Positions 51,401 through 62,838 of a stretch of DNA of 64,000 nucleotides are shown piece after piece. A program made the translations under genes and the position numbers. This stretch comes from Trichinella spiralis (taxonomy: Eukaryota > Nematoda > Enoplea > Trichinellida > Trichinellidae): contig CM012955.1 of assembly GCA_000181795.3 (NCBI GenBank), positions 879,125 to 943,124 of the forward strand. The letters are read 5' to 3'. The notes below the pieces were generated by a model. That model was given only the letters and a program-made list of their open reading frames with translations, searched no databases and was not told the DNA's origin. Position 1 is the stretch's first letter, and each line of letters starts with the position of its first letter.

Positions 51401-52559
51401 TTAAAGAGACATTAATAATTGTATATGTAATGAAGACACTTTCCTATTGTCATTTCATATGAAATGCAATTGCAAAGCAAGATGTGTTTTAAAGTATTGT
51501 ATGTCATAAAAATAATTTATATCTAATGAAATATCAAATGTGAAAAATTGCGAAATGATTTTATTTAGATACTTTAAAAGTCAAACAGATCCGATTATTT
51601 TACATGAAGAAACAGTTCGAGAATGTCACAGATTCACCAACTGTGTCGAGCCTTCTGGTGATCAGCTTTCACTCTTTTTAGAAAAACCTCAAGTGATGAA
51701 TACTCAACTAAAATTGGCGAGTAAGTGTATTATTATATTATATCTGTACTACTTGATGAAAATGTGAAGCTATAAAGTTTTGAAAATAATTAATCGTCTG
51801 TTCAGTTGGGTTCAACTGTTTTTACAAAAATGCTTTATAGATATTCCTTCATATAACAAAGCATTTCTTCCTTTAACTCCGGAAAACTTACGATTTTTTA
51901 ACGAAGAAAAGAAGCTTCAGCTAAAGGCGTTATGGAAAGATCGATTTGCATCAGGAATTGCAGTAACATCATTGCAATCTTTGAAAAGAAAAACAGATGA
52001 TAATATAGACGAAGCAGGAAACATTGGGTATAATTTGGACTCATTTTGCAAATTGGGACGTTATTATATGCAGAGACCCGCTTCCACTCCAGTCATATCT
52101 AAAGCAAATCTGTCCCAATGTGATCCAGTTAATGCTAACATGGCATCTTCAGTGTCACAGATAGTAATGAATGGAAACGATAGCTATTCAAACTACTACC
52201 GTTCACTGGGACCAACACCAGCACCTCCAGCAGGGCAGAATGTATTAATTACAAGCACGCCACTACCGCAGTTCAATGTTAATATGGAAGATTTTTATTC
52301 CGCTAACTTCAGTGGTTTACTAAATCCCGGTGCAGTCAGACTTCCCAGTGATGCGCTTCGAATCTGGCAGGCTAATGTAAATTCAAATAACGATATCAAA
52401 GATAATGATCGTATAAATCGAAATCCTGTTGAACATTTTACTGCTCCTGTTAAAAGTGAAGCATCTTATGCTTATCGATCAGTAATTCAGCACTACCCTA
52501 TAAAGTCAACAACCAAGCAAGCTTTCAATGGTGAGCAATCCGGTGTTTCAGAACATTAA
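48420..52559 (+). CDS. lin-42: PERIOD/LIN-42 homologue with PAS-A and PAS-B
   Basis: Exons 48420-48538, 48636-48870, 49193-49401, 49887-50002, 50072-50141, 50197-50303, 50386-50645, 50920-51245, 51569-51720, 51841-52559 join in phase to 770 aa. PAS-A is at about 115-230 (FEILQPADVPVF, RYQPF). PAS-B is at about 240-370: TDVD, then GYLLQDLIGKSL, ILPENI, a strand with NNGDSILMESEWIVLLHPWS, and KHRVLISPKNTDIF. These match PER proteins closely. SYNQINLLENVNRYFKS matches the PER/LIN-42 SYQ segment, and LPLTPENL with KRK just after is the LT-like region. The C-terminus is low-complexity, rich in Asn, Pro and Ser. PER proteins repress CLOCK/BMAL-type transcription in circadian loops; C. elegans LIN-42 times moulting and microRNA expression. 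Exon 1 has no family match and rests on phase; an upstream ATG at 48386 is not usable without another splice. Confidence 0.88.
49489..49536. repeat. Perfect 20-bp inverted repeat (hairpin) in PER intron 3
   Basis: The arm 49489-49508 (starts TGTCAAAATATTTT) is an exact reverse complement of 49517-49536, separated by 8 bases. It lies in intron 3 (49402-49886) of the PER homologue. It is short for a miRNA precursor and could be a remnant of a foldback element or an RNA hairpin. Confidence 0.85.
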
Positions 52560-54764
52560 GTAATGATGAACAGTTCTGAATAACTTTCATAAGTATTAAA
52601 TTAATGCTTTTTATATTGATACGTGAATGTCAGTTAAGTTTTTTTTTCTTTTTCTTTTCTGTTCATATAGTAAAAAGCTACAAGAGAATAATTAGTTTCT
52701 GAACATTTAAATTGTGTTAAATTATTAATCTTTTAACTTTTTGGGAAATATTGTTTATGATTTTTAAAAATCAAATTTTTCATCAGTAACCCCTGTATTT
52801 ATACGGTCATATACGGTTCATATACGGTCAATAGCAGGCAAAATAACAAAGCATTTTGCATAAAAAGTTATGCATGAAAGAAATATGGAAATCAAATATT
52901 TTTGGCTTTTGTAAGATAGTGAATGCTTTTGGGACCTGTGAGTCAAGAAATGAATCAGGAAAGCATTTATTTCTGAATAATACAGTGTCAGCTTTACACT
53001 GGCAAAGGCAAAGGAATAAAGAATGAATAATGCGTGGTGAGTAACGAATGCATTCATATTTGTACTTGCACATCAATTTGTGTGATTTTAAATTTAAAAA
53101 TTCTATAACTTGATTTCAGTAGAATTAGGGATTGTGCAACAGAATTGCAGTTATTTTCTCCACGCCATATGCATATATGCAGTATTTGATATTCGATTTG
53201 ATAGTAGAGAATTGGTTTTTCGTTTGATGTACTTTGTTCTTATTGCTTATTGCATTACTTTTTGTTTGAAATGGTAGATACTTAGGGAAGTGAAAGCAGG
53301 CTTTGTTGAAATGTTTAAAGGCAAACCGGACAAATAGAATCTAGATATATTATCAATAGTCACAGTACTTGTTGTTTTCTTTTAGTTTCTTACAACAACA
53401 GTAATAGCCAAAAGTTATGAGGAAAATCGAATAGCTGATTTTGATATATGTATATATATATATATATATATGTGTGCAAAGATAGTTTTTTAAACTATTG
53501 TGTATATTTTTAAATAGTAATGTTTTGTAATGCAGATTTTAAGCAAGTTTCTCTCCATTAGCAAGCTACTTGACACTGGTCGACCTTGGAATTGAAATTT
53601 TATCAAAAGGTTTGATAATTATGAAAAATATTGAGCTGAAGTCGAACTGGTTCCTTTGATAACCACAATTTATTTCATTAATAAAATTATAACAAGTAAT
53701 GACAGATGACTTAATTCTTGCAGGACACTTTTTATAACATTCTGATTATATTTTATTTATTTAAATAATTATAAATTATTACAGTTATTGATGAAAAGCA
53801 GTGTGTAATTGAAATTTTTTACGTGCATGCAGTTCAACAGGTTTTCACATCTAAATTTTGCATCGAGAATTGTTTGAACAATAGAAGTGAAAACTGTGAA
53901 GAAATTCTACTTCCAAATAAAACCATGCCGAATCTTATACAATCGGCACTGTAATAAGTCTTTCCTATTTATTTTTTGTATAACAGAATGAATAATTATT
54001 GGAATTTTATTATCAAAATTTCTGAATAAATTTATTTATTTAATTGGCCGTGAATGCATTTTCAATGGAGAAAGGTTGTGCTCTTTTCAGTACTTGGAAG
54101 TATTAAAATTCTAATATAAATAAGTAAAAATTAAACATAATAAACTATATGAAACTAGAGCAAAATGATGATTAAACTCTTAAAAAATGTATACATGATA
54201 AAATATTCTAATTTACAGTATTCAGTTGTTAGTATTGTTTGCATGACATTGCATAAGCTATTGTGAAAAGTGCGTTGAAAATTTCAAGTAAGTTTAAAAT
54301 ATAAATGTTACGATAATTGAATTTTTATTTTATTATGAAACTACGTATGATTAACGTCAAAAACCTGAAGAATTGACCACCAGGAAGAAGAATTTACCCA
54401 AAAAGTGGTTTTGCAAAAAGTTGAAAATAACAAAACAGTAAAAAGCCTGTTTACTGACTTGAAATCAGCAACTAAAATCAGCACCTGAGCATATTCGAAT
54501 GCAAAACAAGGGTTCTAAAGAAATTTACCAAAACAACAAACAGCTGAACAAGCTGTTGCATTTTTAAACAACAAAGTAAGAGAAAAAGCAAAGTATTTTT
54601 TATGAATATTATATATGCATGCATGTGTGTATGTATTTGTACGTGCGCTTTTACATTACAGTGGTAAGTTATTGTTCAAATGAGGCAGCTGGTTGGAAAA
54701 GGCTGACGCAGGATGAGAGAACAAGAAAGTCGGTTGTAGTTGTAAATTTTCATTTGAAAAGTGA
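52560..54764. other. Convergent spacer after PER
   Basis: 3'UTR of the PER homologue and AT-rich DNA, with a (TA)n tract at about 53450-53471. Overlapping minus-strand frames at 52818-53076 have no recognisable product. Confidence 0.45.
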
Positions 54765-55295
54765 TCAAACCGCAGAACCACGGTAAGCCGCTGGAATAGC
54801 AGGGATGCTTGTCGGTGTAGTCTGGGCACGTTCCAATTGAAAGGCTTTTGTCACTTCGGAGCTAGCATGCGAGCTGACACTACTGTTAAGATATTCCATT
54901 TTATTTGCACCTGAACTGGGTGTTTTTGACACAGGACGTCGATTATCCATATAATTGTGATTGTTGTTTTGGTGAAAATCTTTCGTCCGGGCAAATTCTC
55001 TCACTGGCACTGGGAAATGATGATTGTTCGAAAGGTCCACTTTGTAAATTTCATCCGTACGGAAGCCTCCGTCGCCCATTCTTTCCGAAGGAGGCCATTT
55101 CTGCATACTGTACCACTTTTTCCAGTAAAACAAATAAAACAGCGTACCAAGAATTGTAAGAAAAAGTAAGCTAGCAACAGCGCTACCCAGCGTTACTCCA
55201 ACTTTATATCCAATCGATTCGTCATAACCAAGTACCGGACAGACAAGAAGAAGCAAAATTATTTCAGCTGAGTCGACAAGCCCGACCTTGGCCAT
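54765..55295 (-). CDS. Orphan single-pass membrane protein
   Basis: Open frame of 176 aa from the ATG at 55295 (the frame continues 5' without ATG). Residues 1-23 look like a signal peptide ending near VLGYDES. A second hydrophobic helix at about 33-57 (VTLGSAVASLLFLTILGTLFYLFYW) is followed by basic KKWY, so a very short extracellular stub and a cytoplasmic tail of about 115 residues are predicted. The tail has polar, Asn-rich and Ser/Thr-rich stretches (HHFPVPVREFA, NNNHNYMDN, SSVSSHASSEV). No domain or family is recognised. An upstream exon is possible. The strong topology signal and non-AT-biased codons support a real gene. Confidence 0.62.
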   Translation of the reverse strand: MAKVGLVDSAEIILLLLVCPVLGYDESIGYKVGVTLGSAVASLLFLTILGTLFYLFYWKKWYSMQKWPPSERMGDGGFRTDEIYKVDLSNNHHFPVPVREFARTKDFHQNNNHNYMDNRRPVSKTPSSGANKMEYLNSSVSSHASSEVTKAFQLERAQTTPTSIPAIPAAYRGSAV

Positions 55296-55809
55296 GATGA
55301 GCAAATAAGCCTAAAATCAAGCAAGAGCATCAATTTAAATTTTGTAACTTTATGAAAATAGGTCCCAACAGAACTGCACATTATTTAAAATCCCCGGGGC
55401 ACTGACTAACAGGGTCAGCTTCATTGCAATCAACAAACTGGTCAGAAATTAATCGGTCACGATTGCAGTTCTTCAAATTATGCTATACATAATAATACTT
55501 GGGAAACAGCGGTGATGCGGTTGCTTGGAAACCGACTCAATGCTAACACACTGCACTGCTAATGATAACAGCAGTAATGATAATAGTGGATGAAAATCTT
55601 AGATGCTCTTTGCAAATTCAGAGAAAGGTCAGTGTGACAAAGTGACCAGCCGACATCGATAGACTGAGCGAGCGTTTGGGGGTTTTGAGATGCCAGCCTA
55701 GCTTTCACAACTAACTGCCTACGCTGAGAAAGCAAAACATCACACATCGCTATTGATACTGCTTTGGACCAGTTATTCAAGAATGATCCGGTCGAAGTGA
55801 AGATAAACA

Positions 55810-55828
55810 GTGTGTGTGTGTGTGTGTG
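55810..55828. repeat. (GT)n microsatellite
   Basis: About nine tandem GT units. Confidence 0.85.
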
Positions 55829-58647
55829 ATTCAAGCTAATTCTCAGAAGAATCATGTTTATCTGGATGATTGTTCAAAGCTAGTGCATCAGAAAATAAAA
55901 TTTGGATAGAATTCAGGTAAAATCCCAAAATATTAACATCAATCAATTAGCTGAATATCTAATCTCATCTTATACTATAATTTATTTATCAAGCATACAG
56001 ATCATTGTTCATTGTTTGCAATTAGCAAAATAGCAAAAACATTTTTGTTCAAGCAAGAAGTAGAAAAAGCTTTTCATTAAAAATAAATACACTGTGCAAC
56101 AGTTTGATGAGAGCGACAACAACAGCAACAACACAAATAACAAGAATTGTCAAAAATAAATCGATCAAAATGTTTTTCCAGTCACTGGTCAAAATTGCTA
56201 TTTGAGAAGTACTAGAGTTGCTGAAAATGCATCTTAGCTAACGTGGTAAATAAATAAATAAATATATATTTATATAACCCAACCAGCTTATTATTGTAAA
56301 TTATGAACAAAAAATGTATTGCATTAATAAATATTTTCAGTGCACAATAATCGTGCAGGAGGTTTATTGGAAGCGGAAAATTATTTGCAATGCCGTAAGG
56401 AATAAACAAGTGGTTTTCTGATAGCATGGTTCAAAATAGTGCTCAACAGTGAACCAGATTTTTGGAATTGCAATTTACAAGTGAAGTGTGGAATAATTTT
56501 TTGCCGTGCAAAACAAACACAAATACTCAAGACAAAGATCAAATATTGTTTAGATATCAGCTAGCCATAAATTAGCATCTTTTCAAAGTTTCAAGAAGAG
56601 GATTGCAAAATCCACGGAAGAGGAAGTACATTTGGAAAAGCAAAATTGAAGAGATCCCGGAAATAAAAATTCCAACCGTATAATCCAAGTAATAACTTTT
56701 TTTATATGGCTATTGTGAAAAACATGAAAAATACTGTAGAATTTTTGACAATTGTAACAAAATTATTTAAGAGATTTCGTCAGAAAATGAAGCAATAAAA
56801 TAAATGCTTTGTTACCGTGAATTTTGAAAAGAAGAAAATTGTATTATATTGAAATGATTTATGATATGATCAAAAATGGACCCAAGAAACAACAACAACA
56901 ACAACAACAAGACAGAACCCTGGACAAGGACATTTGATACGTATGTTAGTTATCACGTTTTCAATCAAAGCCTGAAGTCAAGTGTTAGCATGTTGTCATG
57001 ACAACACCTAAAAATAGACAAACCAACAACTGCGCAAGCAAGCAATCAAGCAACTATTGTACATAATTCGAAAAGTATTTTACAAACTGAATTGTTTTAT
57101 TTTCACTATTCAACTTTGCATATGAAAAGTTAAAAGCTTCAGAAATTGTCTTTTCAAAAGACGAAAAGGTAACGACGCTTTTTAATGTTCAACATTGTTC
57201 AAACCGTCGACCTGATCTAGAAAGTCAAATTGATTATTTATTTATTTATTTATTTTATTTCTTTCTATTCTATTATTATAAAAGTTCCTTTTTTATAGCT
57301 TAATTGAAAAATAACAATGATGATGATTTTTTTCTGTCCAAAGTAGGTACTACTGATCATAGGGCAGTATTCATTCTATAATAATAGAATATACAATTTA
57401 TAACATTCGATGTCAACAATTGGGAATGTCTAATAATTCTCTGGAGAAGCTGTAATTGTTGCATTGTGTTTTTTTAAAAGAATCTAAACCAAGCTAAATA
57501 CAATGCTTGCTTGCATTTTCAATATCGCTTTTACACGAAAATAAATGCTCATGAAAATTATATAATTGAAAAGTGAACAAATGAGCTATAGTTCATGCAT
57601 TTGCTCTGTTATTGTTGTTATTTGTTTTTTTGGGAAAGCTGAAAAGATTTTATTTATAAATTATAATAAAATAGAAATGAAATATTATAAAATTTTTTTT
57701 GTTTGTTTTTATGAGAAGTGGAATGTGTGAAAATTTAAAAAAATAAACCAATAAATGAATGATTGCTTTATGCAGTGAAGCTATTTTACCAGTTTAACTA
57801 GTTTGGATTGTGCACAAGCCCAGTTTACTAATGAATAACAAAAATTTTCATCAAAGCCGCTTCTCTATTATGTAAATATTAAATATTTCATTGATGAGCT
57901 GAAAATTGTGTGTGATATTCATTGAAAGAGATGAAACTTCAACTGTATTACAGCATTGCAATGGCATAATCATATTACACTGAAAGGGGGATATTGTTGT
58001 GCTTGGAAAAGTGGTATGATAAAATACGTCGATTAAAATCGCCAGGCTAAGTGGTCATTGTTGTTTGGTGCGTTGGGAACGTAATTTTCATTTTTCAACC
58101 TCAGCATGACCTGTTTGCTATTTGCCAATGTGAAAGCTACGTTGACAGCAGAGATAGAGCAAGATGTGCAAGTGGAGAAGCAGGTCGCGCCGCGCCCACC
58201 GACAATGATAATTCGCCGAGAGCAATGACATTCCAAAAATTTTTAATAAACCAGCCTTTCTCTCACTCTCTCTCTCTCACTGTCTGGTCATCAAACTGAA
58301 ATTTAATGAAACAATAAAGCTTGGCTTGAACAAAATCAAAAATAAAATTGCCATTTGCCTCTGAACAAACAACACTAATGATAATAATAATTCATCAAAT
58401 GTTACATGTCTACTTCACTTTTACTTTTTATTTCAACTTTTTTTTTTGAATGATTATAAAATTGCATAATTGTGTGCAATATTTGTTATAGTATAAATAT
58501 GCAGCATGGAGGCAAAGAAGAAACGAACAAAATATTTAAACAATATCATGCTCTGGTTATTGAATATGTTGATAACATCACTGGCCAGTGGGGATGATGT
58601 AAAGAAGAATAGAAAAAAAAGTAGAAAACTCACTTCAGCTAATTAGC

Positions 58648-58683
58648 CAACAGCAACAACAACAACAATAACAACAACAACAG
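58648..58683. repeat. (AAC)n microsatellite
   Basis: Tandem AAC/ACA trinucleotides, slightly interrupted. Confidence 0.8.
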
Positions 58684-60386
58684 CTATTGGAGAATTGTTT
58701 AAGCAAAGCTAATGAATTAAAAATAATATTTGAATAATTGATGATGATGATGATGATCAATTCGATGGAAAATTGTTGTTTCAAGTTGTGCTGGTGTAAA
58801 AGAACGCGACGCTTGACGTTGGAATAGCTGGACTGAAGTGAAATCGACCACTGTGTTTTCAATCGGCTGCAGTTTGCTTGTCAGTCAGAAATTGACCGTC
58901 CATGCTTTGTATTGGACTATATTGCACGTTTGCAACCGGTTTCCTTGGATGCAACGTAAAACTGTTTTCACGTTGTATGTATGTAAAAAGGACATGCATC
59001 ACCGTCATCATCTGCAAATCTGACTCATCGACGACGCATGTTTGCAATTGTTAGCAAACATCAGCACCAATTTTCCCATACCGTACTATTATTGTCAACA
59101 TCTCTGACGGCAAACAATTATTTATATTTTGCAGTTGATGTTGTAATTTCATTATTATTATTATTATTATTTAAATATCATATCTACTTCTCGATTGCAA
59201 GAACAAAATCCATTGAAAAAATACCACTAATTCAATCTCATCATTCTTCAACACAATGCTTGCAAGATTATTTTTTGTTCAAGTATTCTTAACATTTTGG
59301 CAAATTCATTTTAACAGCATGCTTATTCAAATAGACACATATTAATCCCTATCCTAACAATATACAAACACAATATTTCAAGTATTTGCTGAAATATCAC
59401 ATTTTTCGACAATTCTTTTTAGAAATAAAATAGAGTTGAACAAAAAAATTACAAACATTAACGGAAAACAAATTTCATTATTCCAATAAAAATAGCTGGA
59501 GATAAAAAACTGATGAACATTTTTATTGACGATAAGAAGACGCGCCCAATGAAGACCAGTTGCACTTTTTTCGATTATTTCATTATCGTTTAAAAATATG
59601 ACTGAAAATAGATATTGCTTCTATAATATAATAACATAACTGAAATAATGCTGTGTCTATAAGTTTTGAAATTTCACGTCTAAATTTGTGCGTAGTTGTT
59701 TGGAAATCTATTCGCGATGTTCAGTACTTATATAGTAGCCATTCAAATTTCAATTTTTTCAGTCACATTTTCGAGTATGTGGTGGAAAATTTTTGGAACC
59801 AGTGAAATTTACTTGCGCTCATGATCTTCACAATCAATGCAATTAAAAACCAATAAAATTTTCAGAGTCGTGTCTTTGATAGAAATTACGAGCCTAAACC
59901 GTTGTTTCAATCAATAAAATATTTTCCATAAAAAATTATTGAGAAGCAAGTCGATTTTTTTTATTCAAATTTATTTACTATTGCGTTAGCTGTAGAAAAT
60001 AGTCGTATGTTTGTTCCTAAATGTACTTTTACTGTAGAAAGAAATACAGTATGGTGCTAATTTATTTATTTCTATGGTCAGTATTTTCTGGCGCTGCTGA
60101 GAATTGATGTCAAGTATGCTCATTTATTATTTTTCATTTCAACTTTTACAATTCACCATTTTACATTCACAGATATGTCCAACGAATGTATATGATCAAA
60201 TTACACAAGATTTATTTCCAGTCCGTGAAATATATTATTCAAAATTGAGAGTCAATCAGAATACACGAGCAAAACGTTTTGCTCAAATGTACAATATCTA
60301 AATATTTCGATACTGACTGCAGGACACAAATTCAAATGGCAAATGAACGTCTTGCACAAACACCTTACTAATTAGTTATCACCCAG

Positions 60387-60536
60387 CTACCGGCGGTCAT
60401 GCGGTACTTGATTTTCACGAGCAGGGACAGTACAAGGAAAAGAGTGTTGGCGTTGTTGTTGTTGTTGTTGTGATTGCTGGCATTGTGGAATAGTCTCGTT
60501 TGGTCGTCTGGGGTGTGCTTTGTCAGGCCCACCCAT
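60387..60536 (-). other. Short polyQ open frame of unknown status
   Basis: A 49-residue frame from ATG 60536: MGGPDKAHPRRPNETIPQ, then six consecutive Gln and a basic end. The frame stays open somewhat further upstream (HPIPPT). It may be a last exon of an unrecognised minus-strand gene or a chance frame over a GTT repeat at the edge of the mobile-DNA block. No family recognised. Confidence 0.25.
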
Positions 60537-60597
60537 GGTCGGTGGTATTGGATGGCAAAGAATTTAAATTATTTTTCTGTTTCATCTTCTATTTCGA

Positions 60598-61310
60598 AGG
60601 TCTTCTATCAAACGTAAAAGAGGCCGCAAGATCACTGAAGATGCACTGAACGATTCGATGCGTATGAAATGTGAAGAGTCTATTTGGCCGGCTAACCTCG
60701 CTACGTTACAATGGACGCTTGTCCGTAAAGCCATGTCAACAAGATGCATAGGTGCTTGGTGCTGTTTCACTTTCCGACGTAACTTCCAGAGATGGACCCC
60801 AAAACGTGGCCAGTTTAATTGAAGGACTTCATCTATCTGCATAACATCCCGCGTTAGAAAACTTTGTCTTAGAGCAATCCCTACTGAATGATGCTTCCCC
60901 GGCGAAGTTCTTTCCTGTAAACACAACCTGGGAAATTTCAGTGGATGAGTACAATTTCATATTTGTGAGCATTTATGGATAAGAAAGATGATTGTTGGAG
61001 TTGGTTGGACATTTCTACGGTTTGCTTCAGCGTAACCACTCCTCAGTCGAAGAATATTCTGAACTTGGGCGTAGAGCTTGCGTGATTCAGAACGTAGCGT
61101 TTTGCCCAATTCTCCAGTGGACCATCGTCGAAACTGCTTCACTGTTCTGTCCGCATGCAGGAATGGTAAACTTTGGCAGAGGCATGTTGGATATCGATCG
61201 GTAAAACGGAGGAGACGTTCCGTGAACGACGACGCGGAAATTTTGAAATCAACAAGATCGAAAATGGCCGCTTGACCATGGACCATTCATTGAATGCCTT
61301 AGTTAGGAAA
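60598..61310. other. Block of higher-GC sequence, probable mobile-element debris
   Basis: Long overlapping frames exist on both strands (minus 60582-60926 and 60957-61286, plus 60992-61275), and the base composition is visibly richer in G+C than neighbouring spacer. None of the translations is recognised; all are interrupted. Because it lies next to a broken piggyBac copy, it is most likely another decayed element or part of the same insertion. This is inference. Confidence 0.35.
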
Positions 61311-62029
61311 GTGGAATAGATTAAGCAGGCAACTGTACTTGCTAAGAAGGTCCACAGCTACGACAAAGAAACTGTTTGAATACGACGATGACTACAGAAC
61401 GCTGGGAAGAACAAGAGTTGTAATTGTTTCCTTGGTTGAATTCAGGCAAATGTTTTGCTGAGGTGTTTTTACACCAGCAAAATATTTTGCAAGGCAGGCT
61501 CCATTAGCAAAGGAATGCATTGGAAGAACTGTGTACGTGGTATGAACATATGCCCAATGGATATCAGATGATTTCTATTCACTTGTAATCATCAGTTCAG
61601 GTGGAGGAAACTTGTTGAGAATAGATGAGAATGCATGGACAAGAAAGAAGTTTTGCCTGAATTTAACCCTTACAAAATGGGATGTTGACATTTTCTAATG
61701 CTGCATCTGTGACGACGAGCAGGAACAGATTCTGCACATTGCAGATTACCAAAACTTGTCTGCAGGTGACAAGATGAGTAAGTGTTGGAGAAAAGCATTC
61801 TCCTGACCTCTAGTCTTTGGCAGTTTAGGCGGAAGCTCTAGCCTACGATAGACCTGATCGTTAGAGCGTGTCGCTGTGACGTCATTTCAGTATACATAAA
61901 GAATGCGCTATCTATTTTCACTTCACTTAGTTCTTCCGCGCACAACTGCATTACACGGTCTTTACGTTGGTAGCTTAAGCTAAATAAAATTCATCAGTAA
62001 GGTTAGCCCACTGTACCAAAGGGGAATGA

Positions 62030-62838
62030 TCGCCTTCTGCAGTGTGGTATTTTTCATTGGCTCTCGGCATTGATGAATCTATGGTCCCATACTATGGTCG
62101 GCGAAGCTCAAAGATTTTCATAAGGGGAAAGCCGATTTGCATGGGCTACAAGGTCTGGATGTTTTGTGGTAGAGATGGTTATCCTTACCACCTAAATATC
62201 CATCAAGGAAAGGAATCGGCATCTGAGAGAGCGCCACACAGAGAAAGAGTTGTCACGAGGATGGTGGATGATGGTCATTGTCAGTTACTCATGTGTGTAA
62301 AACATCACGAAATGTATTTTGATAATTTTTTCACCAGTTATGATACGTCGAAGAAATTATCTGATCTCAATGTACGGGCCACGGGAACAGTTCGACTGAA
62401 CCACACCGGAAGTACTTTTGAGTTTTTGACGTCGAACAAAGAGCTCATGAAGCTTCGGAGAAATTCGTATGATTGCTCCTGTGACGGGAAAGTGTACATC
62501 GTGAGGTGGCATGACAACGCAGTCGTCACGGTGGCCAGTAACTGCTGGCAAACTTATAGACGACTTCACACAGTGAACCAGCAGGTGGCTTTCGAACGAA
62601 AGGATGTGAAGCATACACGCTTCATACAAGCTTATAACAGCGGAATGGGCGATACGTACTGCTGCTCGACAAGCTGCTGACTGTCTACCGTCCCACCACG
62701 TGAAGGAAAAAGTGCTACTGGCCATATAATAATGACTAACTTTTATGTTTGCATGTTGTTGGATTTAACTGACGCCAAATTTTCGTACCCACAATTCTAC
62801 ACGGATTGGCTGTAGCGGCTCGATTTGCTGAAAATTTT
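62030..62838 (+). pseudogene. Broken piggyBac-type transposase (DDE_Tnp_1_7)
   Basis: The open part (to 62680) has GIDESMVPYYGRRSSKIFIR, GKPICMGYKVW, then MYFDNFFTSYD and ATGTVRLN, which are hallmarks of piggyBac transposases and include the first two catalytic Asp residues. Near 62660 the expected MGGVDxxD segment is frame-shifted: the main frame ends in a stop at 62680, while the neighbouring frame continues with LLLDKLLTVYRPTT. A third frame (about 62728-62812) resumes with MTNFYVCMLL before another stop. The N-terminal half of the enzyme was not found. The copy is therefore truncated and inactive. No TTAA-flanked termini were identified. Confidence 0.85.

Larger units (their letters stand above)
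55296..60379. other. Long AT-rich intergenic region with simple repeats
   Basis: About 5 kb without a supported gene. It contains (GT)n at 55810, (AAC)n at 56887 and 58648, (TTTA)n at about 57234, (GAT)n at 58741 and (CT)n at about 58262. Three isolated exon-like stretches on the plus strand (56879, 58831 and 60174) are discussed under findings but do not link into a convincing gene. Confidence 0.45.

Noticed and set aside
62338-62725. Minus-strand frames over the transposase
   Set aside because: Antisense to the piggyBac coding sequence.
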